Position numbers and translations under genes: made by a program. A stretch of 64,000 bases of DNA from Anaerolineae bacterium (lineage in GTDB: Bacteria > Chloroflexota > Anaerolineae > Aggregatilineales > UBA3940), in assembly GCA_016926255.1 (NCBI GenBank), contig JAFGOY010000028.1, positions 23,781 through 87,780 on the forward strand. Reading direction: 5' to 3'. This document shows, piece after piece, positions 25,165 through 34,101 of this stretch; within the stretch, counting starts at the first letter, position 1; every line of letters starts with the position of its first letter. Below the pieces are notes generated by a model. The model worked only from the letters and a program-made list of their open reading frames with translations. It made no database searches and was not told the origin of the DNA.

Positions 25165-25218
25165 ACCAATATTAGCGACCGGCACAAACTGCCAGAAGTT
25201 TGAGCCAATGAGGAAATT

Positions 25219-25596
25219 ATGACCGAATACCGTGTATTAGTCGTCGACGACAGCCCAACCGTATTATACAAGACCGCGATGATGCTCAACGAAGGCGGCT
25301 ACAAGGTCATCAAGGCGACCGACGGACAGCAGGCGCTGGAACTCGCCAGGCAGGAGCAGCCCAGTCTAATCCTGCTGGATGTCATTCTGCCCAAATTAAA
25401 CGGGTTCCAGGTGTGCCGCGCGTTGAAGTCGATGCCGGAAACCGCTCAAATCCCGGTAGTGATGGTCACCAGCAAAACCAAAGATCGCGACCGCCACTGG
25501 GGGATAGAGCAGGGAGCCGATCAGTATATTACCAAGCCATTCGAGGCCGACGATCTGCTGGACGTGATCGACAGACTGCTGCCTCAGACAACATAA
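25219..25596 (+). CDS. CheY-like response regulator (PilH/PixH position)
   Basis: A 125-residue receiver: VVDDSPT, acceptor Asp in LILLDVILPKLNGF, MVTSKTK, YITKPFE. The RHWGIEQGADQYITKPF stretch is characteristic of PilH/PixH-type CheY proteins. The start has GAGGAA just upstream. It precedes CheW, MCP and CheA genes in the order known from Pil-Chp and Pix clusters. Confidence 0.92.
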   Translation: MTEYRVLVVDDSPTVLYKTAMMLNEGGYKVIKATDGQQALELARQEQPSLILLDVILPKLNGFQVCRALKSMPETAQIPVVMVTSKTKDRDRHWGIEQGADQYITKPFEADDLLDVIDRLLPQTT

Positions 25597-25668
25597 CCTA
25601 TCCGTATGGGATAGGTTCCAACAGCGAGTCTATCAGAGTGACTTGCGGATAGATTTCAGGAAAACAAA

Positions 25669-26319
25669 ATGGCAAGAAGGAAAGCGAAATCCGGCGAGCA
25701 GCCGGTTGAAAACCAGAGTGAACTAACGGAAGCCCAGGCCGAGCACGGCTCAAACGGCAACGGGCCGGAACCGGAAATGCTTGACCTGAACGCGATGCTC
25801 GCCGAGATCAGCGGGCGGTTGATAGCGGCGGGAAGTACCTCGCTGCCGCATCGCCAGAGCGAGGTTCAGCAGCCAATCGAACGAAAGCAGTCGGTGGTAT
25901 TCATCCTGAACAACCAGCATTACGCGTTCGAGATTTCACGCATCCGCGAGGTGCTGCGCCTGCCGGAGATCACCCGCGTGCCCGGACTGCCCGACTGGTT
26001 GCTGGGCGTAATGAACGTTCACGGGGAGATCGTGTCGGTGGTCGACCTGGCCTACTTCTTAGGAATCAAGGCACAGGCGACATCGTACGTGACGACGGTG
26101 CTTGTCGCCCAGACCGGCGACCAGCAGATCGGCTTATCGGTTGACGACGTGGAGCAAATCCACACTTTTCCGGTCGACCTGATCGGCGAACCGCTGTGGG
26201 AGGTCGAACCAACTATTGCCGAGTATTTGCAGGGCACGTTCGAACGCACCGATCACTTTATTCACTTACTGGACTGCGACCAGTTATTGCACGGCTCGCA
26301 GATGCAGCAGTTTACGTAA
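25669..26319 (+). CDS. CheW-family adaptor protein
   Basis: A 216-residue protein. The first 70 residues are hydrophilic and low in complexity; the rest is a CheW domain (FILNNQHYAFEISRIREVLRLPEITRVPGLPDWLLGVMNVHGEIVSVVDL is typical in layout). CheW couples chemoreceptors to the CheA kinase in the cytoplasm. The start has AGGA upstream. It lies directly before the receptor gene. The extended N terminus is unusual for CheW (normally about 150 residues) but common for PilI/PixI-like proteins in large arrays. Confidence 0.92.
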   Translation: MARRKAKSGEQPVENQSELTEAQAEHGSNGNGPEPEMLDLNAMLAEISGRLIAAGSTSLPHRQSEVQQPIERKQSVVFILNNQHYAFEISRIREVLRLPEITRVPGLPDWLLGVMNVHGEIVSVVDLAYFLGIKAQATSYVTTVLVAQTGDQQIGLSVDDVEQIHTFPVDLIGEPLWEVEPTIAEYLQGTFERTDHFIHLLDCDQLLHGSQMQQFT

Positions 26320-26367
26320 TGTAGTTATTCAGTCAATAGAGAGAGACGTTAAACGGGGGTAGTAGTA

Positions 26368-29139
26368 ATGAGAAAGATATTTCGTTGGAATGACTGGCCG
26401 CTGATTGTCAAGCTGATTGTGGCACTTACCCTAGTTGCTGACCTGTCAATCGCGGCGGTCAACACACCCATACAGCGGATCACGCGGGCAAACATTGAGC
26501 GGGATACGCAGACAAACCTGCTCAACCTGGCCGAACTAGAAGGTCAGCGGATCGGGCAGGGGCTCTCCGCTCAGGTCAACCTGCTTGAGACAGCGCTGAC
26601 AGACAATGACACCGCGCAGGATGCCGTTGCCGAGCAGAACACTGCCTACGAAGGCACACAGCAGGAGATCATCGATTCGATCCTGGATCTGGACGCGGAA
26701 TGGCGAAATCAGCCAGACGAATCAAACGCGCTGATCGCTTCAATCCTCAACAATGACCTGAGTGACCAACTGGAAGAATTCATAGAGCAAAACCCGGCTC
26801 ACCTGGAGGTGTTCATCACCGATCGCTACGGCGCAACGATTGCCTCAACCGGCGTGCTCTCCGACTACTACCAGGCTGACGAGGACTGGTGGCAGGCGGC
26901 CTGGAACGACGGAGCAGGCGGCGTCTACATCAGTGAAGCTGTTTACGACGAAAGTACCCAAGCACTGGTACTCGAATTTTCAGTGCCCATCCTGGATGAA
27001 GGATCCAATGAAGTGAGCGGGGTGCTCAAGAGCGCCTACAGCCTTGCGGCGTTATCCAGCCAGGTTTCACAGTTTACTCTGGGCGAAACCGGCCATGCGC
27101 ATCTGTTCGATGGAGACGGGAATCTGCTCGCAGCATCAGATGTTCCGGTCGAGCAGTCCGGGCAGCGCTCCGAAGAAGCCCTTCTACTCGACGGTAAGAT
27201 CTTCGAAGGCGCTGGCTCGGCACTCAGCGTTGAAGCTGAAAACAAGTCGTATTTGGTCGGTTACGCCCCAGTTGTCAACGTCGAACAGCCAGAATCCGTC
27301 ATCAATGATTTGAACTGGGTATTCATGGTTCTGCAAACCGAGGACGAGGCCCTGGCTGCATTGCGGTTCCGGCAGCGCCTGGGATTGGGGATCACCTTAG
27401 GCGTTTCGCTGCTCGCGACTGTTGCAGCCATCCTTATCTCCCGCTCACTGATTCGGGGCATCAACGAATTCGAAAAGGTCTTCCGCGCAGCGGCCATCGG
27501 CAACTTCGATGCACGCGCGAAAGTCTACGGCACCGACGAAATCGGGCGCGCAGCCGACGCCATCAACCACATGCTCGAACAGTTCACAAGCCTGCTGGAA
27601 CGTATCTCCAAAACGTCCCAGCAGCGCTTCGACGACTTCGCCGCCTTTGGTGAGGCCTGGGAGCTTGATGCTGAAGGGCGATACGTCTTTACATCAGAGT
27701 CCTTTGCCGAAACACTTGGCTATGAAGCGACCGAAATGCTCGGACGCCACGCAGCCGAATTTGTGCGAGAGGACAATGTCGCAGTCGTTGGCGCAGAAAT
27801 CGAAAGGTCGACCAGGGAACTGACCCCCACCCAGGACGTTGAGGTTATCTACCAGACAAAGGATGGTCAGGACCTCAACATTCTGGTCAGTGGTCGTACA
27901 GTTATCGATGAAAACGGGAAGGTCACTGGCTACCGGGGTATTCACAAGAACATCACCGAGCGGCGTCAGGCAGAGATAGCCCTCCGCGAGAACCAGGCAC
28001 TGCTCAGCCTGATGATCGAGCAGATTCCTGACTGGATCTTCGTCAAGGACACCGAGTACCGTTATATCCTGGCAAACGAGGCATTCGCCAACGGCTTCGC
28101 CAATATGAGGGTCGAAGAGATCATCGGCAAGACGGACTACGAGATCGGCATCCCGGTCGAGTTCATCGAGGGCAACCCTGCGATAGGCTCACCCGGCGTG
28201 GCCTCCAGTGACCGCGCAGCGGTAGAAGAAGGCCGGGTGACCTTCGAACCCGAAAACATCTACCCAATGCCAGACGGCACTGTACATATCTTCGAGGCGG
28301 TCAAGATGCCCTTCCGTGACGCGGATGGCAACATCATCGGCGTGATGAGCGTTATCCGTGACATCACAGAACAGCGACAGGTTGTGCATGACGTCGAAGC
28401 GGCAGCCGAACAGGTGACAGAAGCATCGGAATCGATGTTCGACATCGTGCAGCTTCTGCTCGACCAGGCAACCGTCACCGCTGAAATGGCCGCCGAGGCG
28501 ACCAGGGACGCCGAGATCGGCGACGAGGCAGTAACCAACACGATCACGGCAATGGGCCAGATTCGCGAGAACACACAGGAATCGGCGCGCCGGATCAAGC
28601 GGCTGGGTGAAGCCGCCCAGGAGATTACCGAAGCCATCCGGTTGATTGAGGAAATCGCCGACCGGACGACGGTGCTGGCGCTCAACGCCTCGATCCAGGC
28701 GGCGGCGGCAGGCGAAGCCGGACGAGGCTTCGCGGTGGTTGCCGAGGAAGTCCAGCGGCTGGCGGAACGCGCGACCGGCGCGACACGCCAGATCGAGGAA
28801 ACGGTCAAGAGCATCCAGGCAGGCACAAACGAGGCAGTATTCAGCATCGAAGAGGCCACCCGCGAGGTTGTGGGAGGCTCGGAGCTGGCCAAGGAGACGG
28901 GCACGGCGATGGTCAGGTTGAACGCCGCAGTCGGAGAACTGGCAAAGCTGGTGCAGCACATGGCAGAGACGACCGCCTCGCAGACCAGCGAGTCGCTTGG
29001 CACACTCGCTAACCTGTCACAGGAACTCCAGAAGTCGGTATCCGGCTTCAAGGTACAAGACACAGAGCGTAATGTCCTGGCAGCAAGCGGAAACAACAAG
29101 GGTGTATCCGTGCCAGCAGCGGCAGGTAACAGATCATAG
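26368..29139 (+). CDS. Methyl-accepting chemotaxis protein with dCache and two PAS domains
   Basis: A 923-residue receptor. TM1 (about 12-32), a large extracytoplasmic double-Cache domain (about 35-325) with the ADEDWWQAAW motif typical of dCache, and TM2 (about 333-353) lead to HAMP (about 355-410), two PAS domains (about 425-540 and 545-670) and a signalling domain (about 680-900). The hairpin tip reads VLALNASIQAAAAGEAGRGFAVVAEEVQRLAE, close to PilJ-type. dCache domains bind amino acids or organic acids; the ligand here is unknown. No CheB/CheR pentapeptide is visible at the C terminus, which agrees with the missing cheB and cheR genes. Confidence 0.93.
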   Translation: MRKIFRWNDWPLIVKLIVALTLVADLSIAAVNTPIQRITRANIERDTQTNLLNLAELEGQRIGQGLSAQVNLLETALTDNDTAQDAVAEQNTAYEGTQQEIIDSILDLDAEWRNQPDESNALIASILNNDLSDQLEEFIEQNPAHLEVFITDRYGATIASTGVLSDYYQADEDWWQAAWNDGAGGVYISEAVYDESTQALVLEFSVPILDEGSNEVSGVLKSAYSLAALSSQVSQFTLGETGHAHLFDGDGNLLAASDVPVEQSGQRSEEALLLDGKIFEGAGSALSVEAENKSYLVGYAPVVNVEQPESVINDLNWVFMVLQTEDEALAALRFRQRLGLGITLGVSLLATVAAILISRSLIRGINEFEKVFRAAAIGNFDARAKVYGTDEIGRAADAINHMLEQFTSLLERISKTSQQRFDDFAAFGEAWELDAEGRYVFTSESFAETLGYEATEMLGRHAAEFVREDNVAVVGAEIERSTRELTPTQDVEVIYQTKDGQDLNILVSGRTVIDENGKVTGYRGIHKNITERRQAEIALRENQALLSLMIEQIPDWIFVKDTEYRYILANEAFANGFANMRVEEIIGKTDYEIGIPVEFIEGNPAIGSPGVASSDRAAVEEGRVTFEPENIYPMPDGTVHIFEAVKMPFRDADGNIIGVMSVIRDITEQRQVVHDVEAAAEQVTEASESMFDIVQLLLDQATVTAEMAAEATRDAEIGDEAVTNTITAMGQIRENTQESARRIKRLGEAAQEITEAIRLIEEIADRTTVLALNASIQAAAAGEAGRGFAVVAEEVQRLAERATGATRQIEETVKSIQAGTNEAVFSIEEATREVVGGSELAKETGTAMVRLNAAVGELAKLVQHMAETTASQTSESLGTLANLSQELQKSVSGFKVQDTERNVLAASGNNKGVSVPAAAGNRS

Positions 29140-29164
29140 ATACCGGTAACAGGTAAAAAGGCTT

Positions 29165-31819
29165 ATGACCACAAGCATGGGTTCAGCCGACCTGCTGACG
29201 GGGTTTCTCTCAGAAGCACGTGAATACGTCGATGCACTGCGAGAATGCCTGGAAGCAGAAGAAACAAACGGAAACTCGAACCAGATCGCCGAAGCACATC
29301 AGCAGATGAGCATCCTGCAAAACAGCGCCGAGATGCTCGAACTGACCGAGATCGCTGCACTGGCGGAACCGGCAACAGAACTGCTGAAGGAAAAGCTCGA
29401 CACGGAAGCGCAGCTCAGCGATTCGGAGGGCAAGAAACTGGCGAGCACACTCGACCAGATGGAAGCCTATCTCAACACGCTCACCGGTGATTCGGAACGG
29501 AAGCCAGAGGGCAGCAAAAAGCCACGCAAGACCGGCCCGCTGCCCTCGGCTCCCACCGAACTGCTGGGCATCTTCGCAATGGAGGCGCAGGAACACCTGA
29601 CCGCTGTCCAGGCGGGGATGGAGAAACTGCGCGACGCACCGGACGACAAACCGCTGATGAGCGAAATCCGACGGGTGACCCATACGCTGAAAGGTGCTGC
29701 CGCGTCGGTGGGATTCAACACCATCGCCCGGATGTCGCACCTGATGGAAGAACTGCTCGAACAGCGGATCGACAACAACCAGGCTGTTACACCGGACGAG
29801 ATCGACCTGCTGTTCGACTCGGCGGACGCGCTGAATGGGCTGATCGAACCCGATTCGAACAAGAACATCGACGGCCTGCCCGATTCAGCCGAAGATGTCG
29901 ACAGGCTGATCGAAGCGATTGACAGCCGCTATGAACTGCTGCTTGGTAAAGCATACCCCCAAAAAGAAAGCGGCGGCGCGCAAGCCGTTGACGAATCTGC
30001 CGCCCTACCCCAGGACAAGCTGACCGAGAGCTTCCTGAGGCTCTCTCAGGCCAGCATCGACCTGCTGATCAACCGGTTGGGCGAGATCGTCATCAACCGG
30101 TCGTCACTTGAACGCTATCTCAGCGACCTGCGGGGCCTGCTCGCCGAACTGGATTATTCCAGCCGACGACTGCACCGCGTCGCCCACGACATCGACCTGC
30201 AAATCGAACTCAGCCCGCTGGTAACCACCGGCAAATTCGCAGATGGCGACTCATCTTTCGACCCAATCGAATTAGATCGCTACACCCTTCTATACCAACT
30301 CACCCGCGAACTAGAGGAGGCCGTTACCGACACCCGCGATGTCAACAAACAGCTTCAATTCCTGGCCTCCGACTTCGACACCTCACTATCACGCGAGAGA
30401 CGGCTGACCAACGATATGCAGGACAGCCTGATGGCGACCCGGCTGGTTTCGTTCCACGAGATCGAAACACGGCTGCGCCGCACGGTGCGCCGCACCGCCC
30501 GCGACCTGGGTAAATCGGTGGACCTGGTGCTGGCCGGGTTCGAGACGACGGTCGACAAGAGCATCCTCGACACGCTGTCCGACCCTTTGATGCACCTGCT
30601 GCGCAACGCAATCGATCACGGCATCGAGATGCCGGAAGATCGCCTTGCCGCCGGCAAGCCCGAAACCGGGCTGGTGACACTGACCGTCACCCGGCAGCGC
30701 GGGCGTGTGATCCTGACGCTGACCGACGACGGCAGAGGAATCGACAGCGAAGCGCTGCGTACACACGCGGCGCAGCTCGGCCTGATAACAGAAACCGAGA
30801 CGGCCACGGACGAGGACCTGCTCGAACTGCTGTTCGAAGAAGGCTTATCGCTGGCGAAAACCGTCACCCAGACATCGGGGCGCGGGGTCGGGTTGAATAT
30901 CGTGCGACGCGCGGTGAGCCAGCTTCAGGGCAACGTGCGGATCGAGTCGACTCCACAGAGCGGCTCGACATTCACGATCTCGGTGCCGGTGACGCTGGCG
31001 ATCACCAGGGCACTGTATGTCAACAGCACCGGGCAGACGTTCGCCATTCCGCTGGAACAGATTTCGGCGGTAGTGCGCCTCCAACCCGAACAACAGCAGG
31101 AGATCGCCAAGAACAAGGTCCTGCACCACGAAGGCGACGTCCTGGCAGTCTACCCGCTGACATGGTTCATCGAAGGGACAACCGAAAGCGGGATCGACAG
31201 CCCGTACGGGCTGGTGGTCGGAACCGGACGCCACGAAACGGTCGTGCTGGTCGATGGGCTGGTCGGCACGTCGGAGGCGGTGGTCAAATCGCTGGGAACG
31301 CACCTGCGGCGCGTCCTGGGCGTCTCCGGGGCGACGATCTCCGGCACCGGGCAGGTGGTGTTGATCCTCGACCTGGTAGAGATCGTCACCAACAAGCCGG
31401 AGAAAAAATCGGGCGGAAAGGGCGGCAAACGCCGGTCGAGCCGAGAGTCATCGGTGCGGCACGCGCTGGTCGTCGACGACTCGCTGAGTGTCCGGCGGGT
31501 GGTCTGCTCATTCCTGAAGCGGGTTGGCTGGCAGGCGACAGCGGTCAAAGACGGTATCGACGCGATGGAGCAGCTTGCCCATACCCGGCCCGACGTGATG
31601 CTGGTGGATATCGAGATGCCAAGGATGAACGGGTACGAACTGCTGTCACAGATACGCAGCGACCCGAAGTTGAAGAATATCCCGGTCGTCTTCCTGACGT
31701 CACGCTCGGCGTCCAAGCACCGGAACCGGGCAGAAGAATTGAAGGTAGATGGCTATATCGTCAAGCCTTATCGTGAAGATCAGTTGTTAGAGACGCTGAA
31801 CGAGGTTACACAGAAATAA
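29165..31819 (+). CDS. CheA histidine kinase with C-terminal receiver (PixL/ChpA-like)
   Basis: An 884-residue hybrid. Residues 8-110 look like a degenerate Hpt domain (AHQQMSILQNSAEML in place of the H-x-x-K-G motif). A canonical Hpt follows (about 120-240, THTLKGAAASVGF), then the dimerisation helices (about 300-420), the ATPase domain (DPLMHLLRNAIDHGIE, TDDGRGID, GRGVGLNIVRRAV), a CheW-like domain (about 605-745) and a receiver (about 760-884, VVDDSLSVRR, MLVDIEMPRMNGYE). This Hpt-CheA-REC plan is that of type IV pilus and related chemosensory systems. It starts 25 bp after the receptor gene. Confidence 0.93.
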   Translation: MTTSMGSADLLTGFLSEAREYVDALRECLEAEETNGNSNQIAEAHQQMSILQNSAEMLELTEIAALAEPATELLKEKLDTEAQLSDSEGKKLASTLDQMEAYLNTLTGDSERKPEGSKKPRKTGPLPSAPTELLGIFAMEAQEHLTAVQAGMEKLRDAPDDKPLMSEIRRVTHTLKGAAASVGFNTIARMSHLMEELLEQRIDNNQAVTPDEIDLLFDSADALNGLIEPDSNKNIDGLPDSAEDVDRLIEAIDSRYELLLGKAYPQKESGGAQAVDESAALPQDKLTESFLRLSQASIDLLINRLGEIVINRSSLERYLSDLRGLLAELDYSSRRLHRVAHDIDLQIELSPLVTTGKFADGDSSFDPIELDRYTLLYQLTRELEEAVTDTRDVNKQLQFLASDFDTSLSRERRLTNDMQDSLMATRLVSFHEIETRLRRTVRRTARDLGKSVDLVLAGFETTVDKSILDTLSDPLMHLLRNAIDHGIEMPEDRLAAGKPETGLVTLTVTRQRGRVILTLTDDGRGIDSEALRTHAAQLGLITETETATDEDLLELLFEEGLSLAKTVTQTSGRGVGLNIVRRAVSQLQGNVRIESTPQSGSTFTISVPVTLAITRALYVNSTGQTFAIPLEQISAVVRLQPEQQQEIAKNKVLHHEGDVLAVYPLTWFIEGTTESGIDSPYGLVVGTGRHETVVLVDGLVGTSEAVVKSLGTHLRRVLGVSGATISGTGQVVLILDLVEIVTNKPEKKSGGKGGKRRSSRESSVRHALVVDDSLSVRRVVCSFLKRVGWQATAVKDGIDAMEQLAHTRPDVMLVDIEMPRMNGYELLSQIRSDPKLKNIPVVFLTSRSASKHRNRAEELKVDGYIVKPYREDQLLETLNEVTQK

Positions 31820-31834
31820 ATGCCGAACCGTAAC

Positions 31835-31864
31835 GGTACCGGAGGATGAAAATCCTCCGGTACC
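31835..31864. terminator. Strong hairpin after cheA
   Basis: Perfect 13-bp stem GGTACCGGAGGAT / ATCCTCCGGTACC with loop GAAA, 16 bp after the CheA stop. No T-run follows (CCCTTGG), so it may act as a partial terminator or RNA stabiliser before the two small CheW-like genes. Confidence 0.55.
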
Positions 31865-31951
31865 CCCTTGGCCGTATGAAAGGACGAGACGGGATCGGAT
31901 TGATGCTTCAGCAGAAACATTGCTAAAAAGACAGGTAAACAGAGCGCCAAG

Positions 31952-32413
31952 ATGCCCGATTCAGTTACGTTGAGATACTTACCATTTGAAGCCGGAAGAC
32001 AGGTATTCGGGATACGAATGAGCGACGTCGTCGCGGTGCGTCGATTAACAAGCACACCGACCCACACGAAGCAGGTGGACGGGGAAACGCCGGAAGAGAA
32101 CAGCCTCCCGGTAATCGACCTGTGCCACCTGCTGTGGGGCGAAAAGGCGACCGGCCAGAACCAACCGGTGATCATCATTTCGGCGGGGAACGCGACAGCG
32201 GCACTGCTGGTCGATTCGGTGATGCCGATCCGCACCGCCGACGATAACTATAACTACCCCTATCCGAAGCTCGCACGCTTCGAGAACTGCTTTTTCGATA
32301 GAGTCGTCAACGAGCAGGAGGGACTGGTGCTGCTGTTCGACGTGGTGCGGCTGCTCGATAGACTGGGCGCGGCCTCCCCGACCCTGTTATCAGAGGGCGT
32401 TTATGCAGGCTGA
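31952..32413 (+). CDS. Minimal CheW-like protein
   Basis: A 153-residue CheW fold: YLPFEAGRQVFGIRMSDVVAVRRL opens the first half, SLPVIDLCHLLWG the second, and AALLVDSVMPI follows. It lacks any kinase or receptor part. It overlaps the next gene by 11 nt, so both should be made together. With the CheW at 25669 and the CheW domain of CheA this gives at least three distinct coupling surfaces in the cluster. Its divergent sequence suggests a specialised adaptor or inhibitor. Confidence 0.8.
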   Translation: MPDSVTLRYLPFEAGRQVFGIRMSDVVAVRRLTSTPTHTKQVDGETPEENSLPVIDLCHLLWGEKATGQNQPVIIISAGNATAALLVDSVMPIRTADDNYNYPYPKLARFENCFFDRVVNEQEGLVLLFDVVRLLDRLGAASPTLLSEGVYAG

Positions 32414-32873
32414 ACACAGTAATACCACGCTATTCCAGTTCCAGGTGCCCGGCTTGCCGGAGATCGGCCTAGCGGTGGCGCTGATTGAAGTGCTTGAGGT
32501 CAGCACCCTGCCTGCGGCGACGCCGGTGCCGCTGGCCCCGGCGCAGATCAGCGGGCTAAGTCAGTGGCGGGACAGCGTGATCACGGTAATCAACATGGCG
32601 AAAGCACTCGGCGGTGATTCGCCAGACGTTTCTGAAAACGAGGATGCCCCATTTTATATCATTGCACAGGTCGTCAATGGACGATCCAGGGAAACCGTCG
32701 CGTGGCCGATACTACCCGGCTCAAACATCATCGAGCCGCCTGCCCAGGTGCCGGTCACATCTCCTCCCAACCACATAAACCCGGAGCTCATCCGGGCGAC
32801 CATTCAGCACAATACCAACACCTTGATTCTGTTGAATCTCGACCCGCTCTTTCCACAAGAGAAACCATTGTAA
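32403..32873 (+). CDS. Divergent CheW-like protein
   Basis: A 156-residue protein. FQFQVPGLPEIGLAVALIEVLEVSTLP, then ISGLSQWRDSVITVINMAKALG, reproduces the CheW pattern of a binding loop followed by an I-x-G-L-x-x-W-R-x-x-V-I-x-V-I-N strand. The C-terminal third is weakly conserved. Translationally coupled to the previous CheW-like gene by overlap. Last gene of the chemosensory cluster. Confidence is lower for the exact role than for the family. Confidence 0.7.
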   Translation: MQAEHSNTTLFQFQVPGLPEIGLAVALIEVLEVSTLPAATPVPLAPAQISGLSQWRDSVITVINMAKALGGDSPDVSENEDAPFYIIAQVVNGRSRETVAWPILPGSNIIEPPAQVPVTSPPNHINPELIRATIQHNTNTLILLNLDPLFPQEKPL

Positions 32874-32902
32874 GCAACTGACGGTTATCCCTGTTTTCGT
32901 TA

Positions 32903-32933
32903 AACGGAGCGGAGGTTCGACCTCCGCTCCGTT
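32903..32933. terminator. Terminator hairpin at the end of the chemosensory cluster
   Basis: Perfect 14-bp stem AACGGAGCGGAGGT / ACCTCCGCTCCGTT with loop TCG, 29 bp after the last stop codon and before a convergent gene ending at 33050. Probably bidirectional. Confidence 0.8.
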
Positions 32934-33049
32934 GCTTATATTCACAGCATCGCTTTTTCCCGTTCCAGCAATTCCGCTACCGGACAAGCCTCAAAGCCCC
33001 AGGCTATGATCGATTGTCCGCCCCGACGGGACAGGATCGTTCAGACAGG

Positions 33050-33418
33050 TTATAAAAGCTCGTCGATTTTCTCTTGCAGCACGCGGAGGTCGAGGGGTTT
33101 GGCGATTACATCGTCACAGCCCGAAGCATAGGCCGTTTCGACTTCTTCAAGCAGGGATTGGCTGGTGGTGGTGGCAATGATCGGAATGTGCTGTGTGGCG
33201 GGGTCGGCGCGCAGAGCCGCAGCAACCTCGCAGCCGCCGATCCCCGGCAGATCGATATCGAGCAGGATCAGATCGGGATGCCGCCCGGCGACCCAGTCGA
33301 GGGCTTCTTCACCGCTGGAGACGGCGGTCACTCTATACCCCTGCCGCTCCAGCATTGAGACAGCCAGCTTCGCATTTACCGGGCTGTCTTCAACAACAAG
33401 TATGATTCTCGCCACCAC
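33050..33418 (-). CDS. Single-domain response regulator
   Basis: About 122 residues. Receiver motifs: VVEDSPVN, acceptor Asp in LILLDIDLPGIGG, ATTTSQS, VIAKPLD. The usual LPGMDG loop reads LPGIGG. I start at GTG 33418, seven nucleotides after AGGAG; a longer upstream frame of 76 codons has no ribosome binding site and reads as low-quality sequence. It lies 100 bp downstream of another lone receiver on the same strand. Confidence 0.88.
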   Translation of the reverse strand: MVARIILVVEDSPVNAKLAVSMLERQGYRVTAVSSGEEALDWVAGRHPDLILLDIDLPGIGGCEVAAALRADPATQHIPIIATTTSQSLLEEVETAYASGCDDVIAKPLDLRVLQEKIDELL

Positions 33419-33518
33419 GTCACTGCTCCTGAATGCAAAAAGCAACCTATTACAGAACCGGCTGGTTTCATTGTACGCGAGTTTTCGGTTTTCTAACAGC
33501 GGTCTGGAACAGAACTGG

Positions 33519-33917
33519 TTAAGAAGTACCAGTAACCGGGAGCAGTTGAGACAGGTCTTCAAGGAAGGTAAACATGGTGAGCGGCTTGGACATATACCCG
33601 TCGAAACCGGCGTCAATGATTCGCTTTTTGTCACCGGACATCGCATGGGCAGTCAGGGCAATGACGGTGACCTTCTCGCCGCCATCGGCTCCCCGGATTG
33701 CGTTGAGCAGTTCCCAACCGTCCATCACCGGCATGGAGATATCGGCGAGGACGACTTCGGGGCGCTCCTGGAGACAGATGTCGAGCGCGGCTCGACCATC
33801 TTCGGCCTGATAGACCACCGCCCCAACCGATGACAGCACAATCTTCACGATGTCGATGCTGTCCCTTTCGTCATCAACAACCAGGATTCTTTTATTTTCG
33901 AATTTTTCTTGCACCAT
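33519..33917 (-). CDS. Single-domain response regulator
   Basis: A 132-residue receiver: VVDDERD, acceptor Asp in VVLADISMPVMDGW, ALTAHAMSG, YMSKPLT. The MPVMDGW and TAHAMS motifs group it with the receiver at 10783-11196. No kinase lies directly beside it on this strand in operon distance; the kinase at 34102-35520 ends 185 bp upstream. Confidence 0.9.
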   Translation of the reverse strand: MVQEKFENKRILVVDDERDSIDIVKIVLSSVGAVVYQAEDGRAALDICLQERPEVVLADISMPVMDGWELLNAIRGADGGEKVTVIALTAHAMSGDKKRIIDAGFDGYMSKPLTMFTFLEDLSQLLPVTGTS

Positions 33918-34101
33918 CGAATACCTCGCCCGGAAGATCGGATTGTCAAGGACAGGTTTGCGGATGCGAGCAATCTACCACTCTTATCACAATAACCTGA
34001 TCCGGGCTTTTGTTCAATACTAAAAAATAACAATAACGTTACCATTGGTAACGTTAACGACAAATATGGGGGAAAAGTAATACTTTTGTAGGTGTGAAAG
34101 G

